Assembly (NCBI GenBank): GCA_028277025.1
Contig: JAPYVG010000019.1
Coordinates: forward strand, 1 to 32,559
DNA length: 32,559 bases
Reading direction: 5' to 3'
Origin: Sulfolobaceae archaeon
Lineage (GTDB): Archaea; Thermoproteota; Thermoprotei_A; Sulfolobales; Sulfolobaceae
Under the pieces are notes generated by a model. That model was not told where the DNA came from, ran no database searches, and saw only the letters and a program-made list of their open reading frames with translations. Positions 7,649 through 16,018 of the stretch are shown piece by piece (within the stretch, counting starts at the first letter, position 1; each line of letters opens with the position of its first letter). The position numbers and the translations under genes were made by a program.

Positions 7649-8314
7649 CTAAAGCTTAAACGGAAACCTCTCTAACTTATATGCAGAATCCCAGAACATA
7701 TATTCAAAGATTGAGGCTATCCTAAATTGCTTTATTGCACTCCTCCTCTCTTCCTCTCCTAAATTAAACCTATCAACTACCGAAATAACTTCCCTAACAC
7801 CTTTTTCGTATTCCTCACCGCTGTAAGTCTCTATCCAACGTTGATATAATTTATTAGGAGAACCCTTCTTAATTAACTCCCTTCCAACCTCCATATAAAT
7901 CCAATAGCAAGGGAGAACAACCGCTACACCTTCATAATAAGGCCTTAATAGGACTGTGGATAGGAGGTAGGAAACGTAGAGTAAGTTAGATGGTGAAATA
8001 TCATATTCTTCTGGGTTAATTTTCCATTCTTTGAGAAAGGACTCATGAAGGGCTCTTTCAACGTTAATCACATGAATAACATGAGTTACGAAAAGTTGTA
8101 AATTTTCATCACTCTCACTTTTAGAAGCTAAAATCGCTAAAGTCCTACTGAAACCCTTCAAGTAATGATAGTCTTGAATAATATAATATTTGAACTTTTC
8201 CTCCTCTAAAGAACCGTCCACTAACCCCTTAATAAAAGGATGGGAAAGAATTGCAGAAAACACATCTGAAATACTATTCCACATCTCTTCAGATAACTTC
8301 ACCATGACGTGCAT
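7649..8314 (-). CDS. tenA: TenA-family thiaminase II-like protein
   Basis: A 221-residue cytosolic helical protein of normal TenA length. The residues used by Bacillus TenA are all present at nearly the same positions: Asp48 in QDYHYLKGF (equivalent to Asp44), nucleophile Cys136 in [10 protein letters not shown] (Cys135), Tyr164 in [10 protein letters not shown] (Tyr163) and Glu204 in IFEYMFWDS (Glu205). It therefore belongs to the Cys class that hydrolyses aminopyrimidines in thiamine salvage. A strong Shine-Dalgarno (GAGGTGAT) sits a few bases before the ATG at 8314 and decides it over the internal ATG at codon 4. It lies 67 bp downstream of an MFS transporter in the same direction, so the two may be co-transcribed. 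No other thiamine genes are in view. Confidence 0.9.
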   Translation of the reverse strand: MHVMVKLSEEMWNSISDVFSAILSHPFIKGLVDGSLEEEKFKYYIIQDYHYLKGFSRTLAILASKSESDENLQLFVTHVIHVINVERALHESFLKEWKINPEEYDISPSNLLYVSYLLSTVLLRPYYEGVAVVLPCYWIYMEVGRELIKKGSPNKLYQRWIETYSGEEYEKGVREVISVVDRFNLGEEERRSAIKQFRIASIFEYMFWDSAYKLERFPFKL

Positions 8315-8319
8315 TCATC

Positions 8320-8327
8320 ATCACCTC
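8320..8327 (-). promoter_or_regulatory. Shine-Dalgarno site of tenA
   Basis: GAGGTGAT on the minus strand is complementary to the 3' end of archaeal 16S rRNA and precedes the ATG at 8314 by about five bases. It implies a leadered mRNA, unlike the leaderless genes elsewhere in the window. Confidence 0.7.
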
Positions 8328-8381
8328 AGCAAAGACCAATTCGTTCATCAAAGAAAATTTCCGAAACTCATTAAAATAATT

Positions 8382-9821
8382 TTAATGGGGTACAATAACC
8401 TCCTTTTTGCTCTCTTTAGCTCTCGTAACGAATTTATAATTCTTGGTAAATAACGAGCCTATTAAAGTTAATATCATCATACCCATACCGAATATTGATA
8501 TGTAGTTAAACGCCGTAGAAGATGGTAAATAACCAAGGACTAAAAACTGGTTCTGATACGTAAAGAGTATAGGAGTTTGATAAGACTGCATAATCGCAGT
8601 GGCAACTACTGGACCCGCAGAACCTCCTATAGTCCTTAATAACGTGTTCATCCCCATGCCAGTAGTTCTATATTCATCTGGTAATGACAGTGCCACCATA
8701 TTGACTAAAGGCAAAATAACAGCTACTAACCCTAAGGAAGATATAAAACCGTCAATCACTACTTCTTCTGGGGTACTCCTATAAAAATAAAGAAGTAAAT
8801 AAGCTATTGTAGTCAATATACTCCCGAGGACTAGTAGAGGTTTAGGCCCTATTCTCGGCATCAGCCTACCGAATATAGGGCCAAAAACTACCATCCCGAA
8901 AGCTACAGGGGACATTAAGAGCCCGGACTCAATAATTGTAAGCCCTAAACCGTAGGGTTTAGGCAATTGTGAGTAATAAACTAGGAATATAAAGACTGTA
9001 AACATTCCTATTCCGGAAATTAAACCTACAATATTAGCGACTGCAAAATTTCTTATTTTAAATAATTCGAGTTTAAGTAAAGGCTCACTAGCCCTTTTTT
9101 CAACTGTTATAAAAATACCGTAAAGTGCAAAAGAAGTGAACAATAGCCCTAGATTTACTGGGCTAAGCCAACCTAACGTGGGACCTTCAGTTATGTATAC
9201 GAGAAGGAATACAGTCGCTAAACCTATTAATGATGCACCTAAATAGTCAACCTTTTCCTTTACTCTAACTCCAGTATTTGGTAAGTACTTTAGTGAGATT
9301 ATAAAGAGAATTAGTGAAAGGATAGTCGCAGTATGGAACGCGTATGGCCAGCCTAAGTCTTGAACGACGTATGAACCTATTAATAACCCTAACGCTGGTC
9401 CAATTCCTATGGTTGCGCTTAATATTGCTTGCGCAAAAGCCACTTTCTCTTTAGGATAAAGGTCAGTTATAATTGCTATAGCTATCGGGAACATTGAAAA
9501 ACCTACTCCTTGAATAGCCCTAGCCGTTATTAATACCCAAATGTTAGGAGAGAATCCAGCAATTGCAACAGCAACTATGTAAAACGCAATTGCTATTACA
9601 TACATCCTCTTTTTTCCATAAGTATCTGCAAGCCTTCCCATTAGTGGTGAAGTAGCTGCAGCCACGATCATATATGCTGATGTGACCCAACCTGCAAGAG
9701 TTGCTGATATTGAAAAGTCCTCTTCTATTGTAGGTAAAGCTGGGATAACCATTGTTTCAACGTAATTGACTATTAGAAGCATTGAAGCAAGTATCAACAA
9801 CGTCTTTGACTTAAGATCCAT
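8382..9821 (-). CDS. MFS transporter, DHA2-like 14-TM drug:H+ antiporter type
   Basis: A 479-residue integral membrane protein with about 14 hydrophobic helices. Motif A of the major facilitator superfamily is seen between helices 2 and 3 ([13 protein letters not shown], about 62-74). The antiporter motif C region is present in helix 5 ([20 protein letters not shown], about 138-157). Length and helix number fit the DHA2 group, whose members export drugs and metabolites using the proton gradient, which is steep in an acidophile. The substrate is unknown. The downstream tenA gene raises the possibility of a thiamine-precursor transporter, but that is only context. The ATG at 9821 gives a first helix directly at the N-terminus ([15 protein letters not shown]). 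Confidence 0.88.
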   Translation of the reverse strand: MDLKSKTLLILASMLLIVNYVETMVIPALPTIEEDFSISATLAGWVTSAYMIVAAATSPLMGRLADTYGKKRMYVIAIAFYIVAVAIAGFSPNIWVLITARAIQGVGFSMFPIAIAIITDLYPKEKVAFAQAILSATIGIGPALGLLIGSYVVQDLGWPYAFHTATILSLILFIISLKYLPNTGVRVKEKVDYLGASLIGLATVFLLVYITEGPTLGWLSPVNLGLLFTSFALYGIFITVEKRASEPLLKLELFKIRNFAVANIVGLISGIGMFTVFIFLVYYSQLPKPYGLGLTIIESGLLMSPVAFGMVVFGPIFGRLMPRIGPKPLLVLGSILTTIAYLLLYFYRSTPEEVVIDGFISSLGLVAVILPLVNMVALSLPDEYRTTGMGMNTLLRTIGGSAGPVVATAIMQSYQTPILFTYQNQFLVLGYLPSSTAFNYISIFGMGMMILTLIGSLFTKNYKFVTRAKESKKEVIVPH

Positions 9822-9863
9822 AGGATTAGTTTAAAAGTCTAGGATTTAAATATTTCGATATAT

Positions 9864-11534
9864 CTATTTCAAGCTAATTGGAAGGAAACCATTCACGTCA
9901 CCGTAATATGCGTTTATGGTAATGAAAACGGGCTCATTTAAGTAAAATTGCGGAAATGGTGAATAAACGTAAACTATTTCATACTCACCAGGCTTTAAGA
10001 CTGTAGTATTTGATAACCATATTAAACCATTACTTGAGATAGTCGGGACGTCTTGCAGAATCCTAAAGTTAGGTTTTATAGCCGATGGCATTCCGTAATA
10101 AGCGATATAACTAACGTTAAGCAGAAAACCGTACACTTGATTATTCTTGGTAAACACCTTTATCAATTCCATGTGAATTGAGTTCGAGTATTGTAGAAAT
10201 GAGAAGTGAAAGAACATTGCTAAAAATATCAGAAAAAGTATAGAAATACCTATAATGTTTAGAGTGGATTTCCTATTGTAACTAAATTTCTTCTCTTCAT
10301 TAATTTCCACGTACGAGAAAAAGGGCCAGTAAACTAGATAATTCCATAGTACTCTACTCATAAGAAACATTGTAAAATATGCTACTGCGGGCCATTTGTT
10401 AGTGATCCTTAATATTATTCCCAATACAAAAACAGTAAGCGGGGCTATCGTGAAGAATAAAGGATATATGTAAAAGAGACCGGTAAAAGAAAAGGTCGTT
10501 ATTCCATAACCTATAGGTATTATATTACCACTTATAGGTGTTGTTAAAGCGTGAAAATAGTAGTAAGGGGAAAGGAAAATGAAATATGAGTTTATGATAA
10601 GAAAAACTGTAATTGCGTAAACGAGAAAAACTTTAGACTTCTCTTTACCTAATATGAAGAGAATAAAAGGAAGTGCTAAGATAGGATCTTGTTTATAAGA
10701 AATTGAAAGACCGTAAAATACTCCTTTTAGCCTGACGTCCTTAACTAAAAAAGTAAGGAGGAGAAAGAAAACCCATACAATATCATCAACACCTCCCAAC
10801 GGATAATATAAGTAATTAAAATTTAACAAATACGCAGAAATAAATAATAGACCTAAATACTCCGGCAAGACTAGCAACATTACTAAACCTGTCAAAAGAT
10901 AGAATAGTAAAAGTATGTAATCTGGGGAAAAACTGAATATAACAGCCGGTGATTCAATAAGAAAGAACAGAGCTGGATAGTTAAGATTTGTTACAAACCC
11001 TCCAGTAGTATAAGGCGTACCATATATGTATTCTACCCTACTGAAAACCCCATAGACATTAGCGGTTAAATGAGGGTTATAGGGATTAAATCCGTGAAGA
11101 AATAGATATGCTGAATAATAACCAATCATAATTTCATCAGTACCGAAATAATGGTTAAGAGGTAAGTAGAAAAGTGGTAGAGAAAGTAACATAATTAACG
11201 CTGTATATTTCATTTTTTTAAAGAAATATCCAAACAAAATGAGAGGGTAGTAGAGAAGCATAAAGAGGTTATGCGTTAGAAGGAAGTAGATAAGAGGGGT
11301 AAGAGATAATTCCGTTATAATTACAATCTCAGTTAGGAACCTTCTTTCTATCATCAATTTCTTTTCATAATCTAAGTTAATAACGAGGAGGAGACCAGCT
11401 AATATTAACAATATAGTAGAGGAGACCAGTGCCAAATAGTTAAGGTAATTGTTAGAACCAATAATAAGAATAGATATAAATATTAATAGCTGTGAAAGAT
11501 TAACAGCGATAGGATCCCTCGTGTATGTTTTCAC
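9864..11534 (-). CDS. Polytopic membrane protein, GT-C glycosyltransferase-like
   Basis: A 556-residue protein with roughly 11-13 membrane helices and a C-terminal beta-rich, probably external, domain of about 100 residues. After the fourth helix the loop reads NHYFGTDEIMIGYYSAYLF and then GFNPYNPH. An acidic DE pair in the first long outer loop followed by an aromatic helix and a NPYNP motif is the pattern of GT-C dolichol-phosphate-sugar-dependent glycosyltransferases and their archaeal relatives (DUF2029-like). It may thus add sugars to lipids or S-layer proteins on the outside. The start is GTG at 11534; an overlapping ATG one base upstream is out of frame and hits a stop at once. It stands alone, 42 bp upstream of the transporter gene and in the same direction. 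Confidence 0.65.
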   Translation of the reverse strand: MKTYTRDPIAVNLSQLLIFISILIIGSNNYLNYLALVSSTILLILAGLLLVINLDYEKKLMIERRFLTEIVIITELSLTPLIYFLLTHNLFMLLYYPLILFGYFFKKMKYTALIMLLSLPLFYLPLNHYFGTDEIMIGYYSAYLFLHGFNPYNPHLTANVYGVFSRVEYIYGTPYTTGGFVTNLNYPALFFLIESPAVIFSFSPDYILLLFYLLTGLVMLLVLPEYLGLLFISAYLLNFNYLYYPLGGVDDIVWVFFLLLTFLVKDVRLKGVFYGLSISYKQDPILALPFILFILGKEKSKVFLVYAITVFLIINSYFIFLSPYYYFHALTTPISGNIIPIGYGITTFSFTGLFYIYPLFFTIAPLTVFVLGIILRITNKWPAVAYFTMFLMSRVLWNYLVYWPFFSYVEINEEKKFSYNRKSTLNIIGISILFLIFLAMFFHFSFLQYSNSIHMELIKVFTKNNQVYGFLLNVSYIAYYGMPSAIKPNFRILQDVPTISSNGLIWLSNTTVLKPGEYEIVYVYSPFPQFYLNEPVFITINAYYGDVNGFLPISLK

Positions 11535-11575
11535 ATACTAATGTGGTTAATAAATTGAAAATAAAGTTATTCGAA

Positions 11576-11624
11576 ATGATGAACACCCAACCTCCCGAAA
11601 GGTGAAGAAGGCTAGATTAACTGA
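11576..11624 (+). ncRNA. C/D box guide sRNA
   Basis: All four boxes are present with canonical spacing: C ATGATGA (11576-11582), guide ACACCCAACCTC (11583-11594), D' CCGA (11595-11598), spacer AAG, C' GTGAAGA (11602-11608 with its leading G), guide AGGCTAGATTAA (11609-11620) and D CTGA (11621-11624). Both guides are 12 nt, as in Sulfolobus sRNAs. By the D+5 rule the methylated residues would be a U in a target containing UUAAUCUAGCC (D) and a U in GAGGUUGGGUGU (D'). I could not match either to a specific rRNA or tRNA from memory. It lies in a spacer with no intact protein gene and is more GC-rich than its flanks. Confidence 0.8.
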
Positions 11625-12228
11625 GAAATTATATGAACTCTGCTTCGATACTTCCAGCTGAAATTTCTATTCATCGTGATACTCACATGACATCTTTTTT
11701 AAGTTTATAGTAAAATTATTACTTTTAAGGTTTGACTAATTTGAGCTATTCCTTTTGACAAAAGCTCTCATAAAAAAGTTAAGGTCTGTATTACTTTCAA
11801 TTCTACTATAAATCTTGAAAGTTGGAAATTTCCACTGGAGCTTAGTGGTTTTTCTTACTCTACCTAGAGATAACATAATACTGTGTAAAGTTAACTCCAA
11901 CTTAACTTGTCACAATTAAGGGAGAACTGAAAAGACGTTCAGTGACTTAGGGAAAGACGGAAAAAGTGTGAAAAAATTAGGAAATTAAGGGATTTAGTGC
12001 TTCCACTGAAAGTTCAAAAAAGCTTAAAATAAGTAAGAATAAATCAGATTATTTTCAGTTTTTTAGTATAAATCAATAAAAATAATTAGCGTACAAAAAT
12101 TCCAATTTTTATCTCATTATAAGGGGAGAAAAACCTAAGAGTTAAGGGGTATAGAGTCTAGTGCTTGACAATTTATAGATAAAAACTGTACCAAAAAAGA
12201 ATCACAAGAAGAAATTATCCAAGATCTG
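11625..12228. other. Spacer of about 600 bp without a recognisable gene
   Basis: Stops are frequent in all six frames and I see no intact gene, tRNA or repeat unit. Visible structure is limited to a 12-bp palindrome TGGAAATTTCCA (11823-11834) and an overlapping short hairpin CCACT-7 nt-AGTGG (11832-11848) followed by a T run. The neighbouring vapBC remains suggest this is also decayed DNA. Confidence 0.6.
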
Positions 12229-12625
12229 TTAATATGGGTCAATTGAAAACATCAACTTTTCTTCAAAAGGCCTTTTTAACTCAATTGCCCCATTCCTAAT
12301 TAAATCTTTATCTAAACTGACTAACTTAGCATTAATCCTCTTCGCAATAACCAGATAGACTGAATCGTAATAAGTCAAACCTCTTTTAACTGCTTCCTCT
12401 AAAACCTCTTCATCTAGCCCAACATTAATAATGTTCATCAAAGACAGTACCCTCTTTAGTGTTGCGAGAATAAGGTTAACATTTATCTTAATTCCCATAT
12501 TCATACTATATTTACGGTTCGTAACAAGCTAATGTTATTTTATAATTCCCCTTAAGTACGAAAAAGAGACTTTACCGATTTTTTACAGCCTCAAATAATG
12601 CGCTTGCGTCAAAAAGGTACTTTAC
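12229..12625 (-). pseudogene. vapC: Decayed vapC toxin (PIN domain)
   Basis: The two ends of a PIN-domain ribonuclease toxin are readable but not in one frame. The N-terminal part reads VKYLFDASALFEAVKNR and then a stop (12625 down to about 12572); DASALFE carries the first catalytic Asp. A middle piece TLACYEP and then IWELR follows in shifted frames around 12480-12540. The C-terminal half is open (from about 12504) and contains GLTYYDSVYLVIAKRINAKL and VSLDKDLI, the later PIN acidic sites. The usual start position has GTA (12623-12625) instead of GTG/ATG. At least two frameshifts and in-frame stops separate the parts, so no active toxin can be made. The 91-codon ORF with an ATG at 12504 is only the tail of this gene. 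Confidence 0.8.
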
Positions 12626-12635
12626 CTCTTCCTTT

Positions 12636-12854
12636 TCATCTTTTCAAATCCTCTAATACGTCATTTGTGGAAATTTCTCTAACTCTTTTGAGGCTAATTC
12701 TAACAGCTCTTTAATTTCCTCTTCCTCCTTTCCTCTTCTAACGCTTTTCTCATAACCTCATTAACGTTTATATTATACTTTTAGCCTTTTCCAATACTTC
12801 TTTATCTTACCTTAGTTGATACAGTTCCCAGTCTTCCACGCTATTTACTACCAT
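12636..12854 (-). pseudogene. vapB: Decayed vapB antitoxin
   Basis: Immediately upstream of the vapC remains, fragments of a VapB-type antitoxin appear in several frames: MVVNSVEDWELYQLR then stop (from ATG 12854), DKEVLEKAKS, NVNEVMRKALEEERRKRK, EIKELLELASKELEKF and NDVLEDLKR ending in TGA at 12636-12638. Joined, they match the usual plan of an N-terminal ribbon/helix DNA-binding part, the INVNEVxRKALEEE segment and an acidic/basic helical tail. At least three frameshifts are needed to connect them. Together with the broken toxin this shows a vapBC operon that has lost function. Confidence 0.75.
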
Positions 12855-13123
12855 ACTTAAAATAAAAATTTTGTAGTAATAAAAATTACTCCATAAAAAG
12901 CCTATAATTTTTGTAAAAAATAACAATCAAATAAATATCCATACAAATTTAAAAAATGATAGTGATATTTTTACAAACTCGTTTTTTCAGTGTAGGGCTA
13001 TCTCTAAAACTACTTTTTATCGGGTAATACTCATGTTAAGTAATACAATAATACTTCGAAGTAATTCTTGTTTAAGTTATTCAATTTGTTTTTATTGTTT
13101 GAAATATTCGAGGTAACCCCAAA

Positions 13124-13133
13124 TTATATAAAT
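13124..13133 (+). promoter_or_regulatory. TATA element of the Hsp20-like gene
   Basis: TTATATAAAT is centred about 26 bp before the ATG at 13154. The alternative ATG at 13139 lies inside the region that would not be transcribed, so 13154 is the better start. The 270 bases upstream (12855-13123) show no gene. Confidence 0.7.
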
Positions 13134-13153
13134 GTGGCATGAGAGGATATGTT

Positions 13154-13681
13154 ATGGATTCCATTGACGAGGAGATTAAAAGAATTATAAAAACAAAAGG
13201 AAGGATAACAGCCTCTGACATGACCAGACTCGGAATAGTAAGCTTCAGTATGTCAGCAGACCAGACTGGATTACACATAGCTTATATAACGAATTCTGGT
13301 AAAAGAGGAAGACTATTCATTCCGGCCGAAGAAATAGAAGATTACGAAAGAACACTAAACAGCCTCTTTCCTTCTCCGCCTAGCATCTTAGATGAAATAT
13401 TAGATGAAATGGGCTTTTTTGAGCAAAGAAGAATCAAGAGATCTAGTAAAGAAGATAAATTCGAAATCATACCAATGAAGGATAAGAACTCATACCTAAT
13501 TATAGGTGATAGGATAAAAGAGGATAAAATAGAAGATATAAAAGTAAACATAGACTCTAATAATCTTATTATAACTACTGGAGGGCGTGATTATAAGATT
13601 AAATTACCAGAAGGCAACTATAAGATCGTAGATAAAAAATTAAATAATCACGTACTTACGATAAAGGTAGAAAGGGCATAA
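13154..13681 (+). CDS. Protein with C-terminal Hsp20/alpha-crystallin-like domain
   Basis: A 175-residue protein. The N-terminal 90 residues are not recognised: a helical start (DEEIKRIIKTKGRITASDM) and a beta-rich part (SMSADQTGLHIAYITNSG...RLFIPAEE). The C-terminal 65 residues (DIKVNIDSNNLIITTG, then YKIKLPEGNYKIVDKKLNNHVLTIKVER) have the strand order of the alpha-crystallin fold, with a final 'NHVLTIKV' strand as in archaeal Hsp20. The usual A-x-x-x-N-G-V-L-x-V motif is only loosely kept and the IxI/V tail is absent, so chaperone activity is uncertain. The start is chosen from the TATA at 13124-13133. It faces the convergent TRIC gene. Confidence 0.6.
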   Translation: MDSIDEEIKRIIKTKGRITASDMTRLGIVSFSMSADQTGLHIAYITNSGKRGRLFIPAEEIEDYERTLNSLFPSPPSILDEILDEMGFFEQRRIKRSSKEDKFEIIPMKDKNSYLIIGDRIKEDKIEDIKVNIDSNNLIITTGGRDYKIKLPEGNYKIVDKKLNNHVLTIKVERA

Positions 13682-13704
13682 AAGAAGATAAATGATTTTA
13701 CGTT

Positions 13705-14361
13705 CTATTTCACTTCAATTTTAGGTAATTCCCAGTTGTATTTCATGGCTAAAATACGTAAAGTTAAAGTTACTAAGAAGGATATAGCGGTACTTATTAT
13801 ATCGGGATAACCCATGATCCTTAAAGTATAATATACTGTAGCCCCTATAAAGGCAGCAGTCGCGTAAAACTCTCTTATCAAAATTAAAGGAACCTCTGCA
13901 GATAAAACATCCCTAATAACACCACCACCTACAGCAGTTATAGTACCGATAGTTGTAACCAATAAGAAAACATGAGAGAAGGAGAAAGCCAAAGAAGCAC
14001 CAGAAGAAGCGAAAGCACTTAATCCTATTGCATCAGCATAAAGTAAAGGTTTTCTAGCATTAGTGAAGATCTTATAAAATGTAAATGTGATCAAACTCGA
14101 GATTATCGACGTTAAAACATAAGGATAATAAGTTAAATTAGTTGGAGGAGTTTTGCCTAACAATATATCAGCTATGATCCCTCCACCTAAGGAGGTGGAA
14201 ATTCCAAGTATTATAACTCCTAATAAGTCCATACCCTTCTTAATAGCCTTCATTGACCCGCTAATCGCAAATGCTATAATCCCTATGTAATTCACAAATT
14301 CAAAGATTAGGTTCACGAAGTAAAGAGCATTTAAAAGGATTTTATTCGTTCCTTCCTTCAT
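13705..14361 (-). CDS. TRIC-type channel / UPF0126 membrane protein
   Basis: A 218-residue protein with seven hydrophobic helices arranged as two three-helix repeats plus one. Each repeat carries the family's glycine signature: FAISGSMKAIKKGMD...GISTSLGGGIIADILLG and FASSGASLAF...GTITAVGGGVIRDVL. Prokaryotic members (including ones from Sulfolobus) form homotrimeric cation-permeable TRIC channels. Bacterial relatives annotated YadS/YicG have been linked to glycine transport. The GGG kinks and the basic residues after helix 2 (KAIKKG) are all present. An ion-channel role in the plasma membrane is therefore likely. The gene is convergent with the Hsp20-like gene, with a 23-bp spacer. Confidence 0.88.
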   Translation of the reverse strand: MKEGTNKILLNALYFVNLIFEFVNYIGIIAFAISGSMKAIKKGMDLLGVIILGISTSLGGGIIADILLGKTPPTNLTYYPYVLTSIISSLITFTFYKIFTNARKPLLYADAIGLSAFASSGASLAFSFSHVFLLVTTIGTITAVGGGVIRDVLSAEVPLILIREFYATAAFIGATVYYTLRIMGYPDIISTAISFLVTLTLRILAMKYNWELPKIEVK

Positions 14362-14492
14362 ATAAAAGGAAAAACTTTATTACTAGGAATAATCTGTGCT
14401 GAAGTAAACGAGTTTAACCAGATATAACTTTCTTTAACACATTTTTACGAAATTTATTATATCGTGTATAATAAAAAAATTTAATAAGTTAA

Positions 14493-14500
14493 GAGGAGAG
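14493..14500 (+). promoter_or_regulatory. Shine-Dalgarno site before the gene at 14509
   Basis: GAGGAGAG lies 8 nt before the ATG at 14509 and supports that start and a leadered mRNA. AT-rich TATA-like sequence precedes it at about 14468-14486. Confidence 0.6.
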
Positions 14501-14508
14501 TTATACAT

Positions 14509-14808
14509 ATGACAGTTCTAGCAAGTGAGTATGCTGAGCGTGAGATAGCAGAGTTACTATTAAGGCTCAATATCTCAAATGAATGCAATCTAATATATAC
14601 TGATGCTGTTTCAAATCTTCCAGTATTTTTAGAACAAATTATAAAAATTAGTGGAAAGAGTATAGGAGTCATAATACCCAAAACTAAGGAGAAGGAAATC
14701 TCATCACTTATAAGGTATATATACGATAAGTATAAAGTATTAACTTATATATTCGTAAGTGAAAAATTACCAGAGAACACTCTCTTAGTTTGTAAAAGTA
14801 CTAGTTAA
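14509..14808 (+). CDS. Small hypothetical protein
   Basis: I do not recognise this 99-residue protein. It appears to be a small alpha/beta protein: a first helix (EYAEREIAELLLRLNI), a strand with LIYTDAVSNLPVFLEQII, a strand SIGVIIPKTKEKEI, a helix SSLIRYIYDKY and a final strand TYIFVSEKL. No membrane helix, signal peptide or metal site is seen. A good Shine-Dalgarno (GAGGAGAG) fixes the start. It stands alone between divergent TRIC and convergent DUF5752-like genes. Confidence 0.65.
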   Translation: MTVLASEYAEREIAELLLRLNISNECNLIYTDAVSNLPVFLEQIIKISGKSIGVIIPKTKEKEISSLIRYIYDKYKVLTYIFVSEKLPENTLLVCKSTS

Positions 14809-14853
14809 AGTGTTAAAAATTAGCTAAGGAATAGAAAGAGAAAATAAAAATGT

Positions 14854-15153
14854 TTACCATCTCTTCTTAGGAGTCACTTTAGGCTTCATTTGTTGTTTAC
14901 CCTTTTGAGTCATTATGAAATAGTCCCTTATCCTCGCTAATGCCTCCCTGTAATCCTTCACGTCTTTCAGCATTTCCGCCAGAGTATTATTTCCTATATA
15001 CCTCAACCACTGGACTATATGCCCTTGTTCTAAATGCCAGTTAACACAAGCAGGATCTACAGCACCTATCCTCTTTATTTCGCTTTCTAACTCCTTTTCA
15101 TTATGTGCCACTCCTACTACCTTATCATATGACTTAAAGTAGAAAGGCTCCAT
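14854..15153 (-). CDS. DUF5752-like small protein
   Basis: A 99-residue basic-tailed protein. The order FYFKSYDKVVGVAHNEKELE, then a segment WHLEQGHIVQWLRYIG, then LAEMLKD resembles the archaeal DUF5752 family as I recall it (aromatic strand, 'a-x-n-x-x-E', then H-x-x-x-G-x-x-x-x-W followed by a hydrophobic-G pair). In that family the module is often fused to other enzymes, and its function is not known. The C-terminus (KGKQQMKPKVTPKKRW) is strongly basic and could bind nucleic acid. The gene faces the 99-residue gene at 14509 tail to tail and is divergent from the TPR gene. Confidence 0.6.
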   Translation of the reverse strand: MEPFYFKSYDKVVGVAHNEKELESEIKRIGAVDPACVNWHLEQGHIVQWLRYIGNNTLAEMLKDVKDYREALARIRDYFIMTQKGKQQMKPKVTPKKRW

Positions 15154-15253
15154 GGCTTATCTCTTGAAGTAAAACTTTTAAAAGGGTTTACTCTAGCTAG
15201 AAATAAATAAGAAAGGGAAAACATTTTATCTCTATATACATTTTTTTAAATAT

Positions 15254-16018
15254 ATGGATGAGTTAGAGGAAGTAATAAAAGCATATAATGAGGGTAACCT
15301 GAATTATGCACTTAAAAAACTAAAGGAGATAATTGACAAAAACCAGTCCTCAACAAAAGCCTATGACCTTTTAGGCAAAATATTAGAAGAATTGGGCAAT
15401 GACGATGAGGCTTTAAAGTCTTTCGAAAAGGCTGGTAACAAACTCGAAATGGCAAGAATTTATATACAACACGGTTTATATAGAGATGCCTTAGAACTTC
15501 TAAAGGATTTAAACTCAGATGATGCTAGAGTACTAAGGGCTTTAGCTTATCTAAAGCTCGAAGAAATCGAAAAAGCTAAAGAGGAGATAACAAACTTAAC
15601 TGCTAATTCCCCTATCCTACTAAAAGTAAAGGGAATAATTGACTATAAAACGGGGAACTACTTAGACGCTCTAAGGGAATTAACTTTAGCAATTAGGAGT
15701 TATCCATACGACGCTGAACTATATTATTATAGGGCTTTAACTAAAGAAGAACTTAATTTAGACGCTGAGGAAGACATAAATGCTGCAATAAACTTAAACC
15801 CATATTACGCAGAGCTCTATTTCGAGAAGGGAATATTGCTTGAAAAGAAGGGCATGATTAAAGAAGCAATAAACTACTACTCTAAGGCTATAAATTATAA
15901 GCCTCAGTTTGTAAAGGCTTATTATAGGAGGGCTAAGGCTTATATGAAGCTAGGGAAAGAAGAAGAGGCCATGAAAGATATAGAAAAAGTTAAATCACTT
16001 AACACTGATAAGTCTTAA
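15254..16018 (+). CDS. TPR repeat protein
   Basis: A 254-residue protein made almost wholly of tetratricopeptide repeats, at least six, beginning at about residues 4, 37, 86, 122, 155 and 189. Typical units are AYDLLGKILEELGNDDEALKSF and AYYRRAKAYMKLGKEEEAM, with the W/Y-x-x-x-G/A-x-x-x and P-32-like pattern. There is no signal peptide or membrane helix, so it is a cytosolic protein-protein interaction scaffold. The partner is not apparent. A TATA-like CTATATAC at about 15232 lies close upstream of the ATG. Its 3' end overlaps that of the convergent FAD oxidoreductase gene by 20 bp. Confidence 0.85.
   Translation: MDELEEVIKAYNEGNLNYALKKLKEIIDKNQSSTKAYDLLGKILEELGNDDEALKSFEKAGNKLEMARIYIQHGLYRDALELLKDLNSDDARVLRALAYLKLEEIEKAKEEITNLTANSPILLKVKGIIDYKTGNYLDALRELTLAIRSYPYDAELYYYRALTKEELNLDAEEDINAAINLNPYYAELYFEKGILLEKKGMIKEAINYYSKAINYKPQFVKAYYRRAKAYMKLGKEEEAMKDIEKVKSLNTDKS

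Noticed and set aside
8315..8381. C/D sRNA-like sequence (TTTGATGA ... CTGAGGTGATGATGA) on the minus strand upstream of tenA
   Set aside because: The distance between the boxes (about 15 nt) is too long, no D'-C' pair with the right spacing exists, and the CTGAGGTGATG part is explained by the tenA Shine-Dalgarno site.
8314..9821. TPP riboswitch upstream of tenA or the transporter
   Set aside because: No CTGAGA...ACCTGATC-type core is seen in either leader; the upstream regions are short.
11823..11848. Palindrome TGGAAATTTCCA and the adjoining hairpin with T run as a terminator or operator
   Set aside because: No gene ends or starts near it, and short palindromes are expected by chance in AT-rich DNA.
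12229..12504. 91-residue ORF as a functional gene
   Set aside because: It is only the C-terminal half of a PIN domain; the N-terminal half with the first catalytic Asp lies upstream in other frames.
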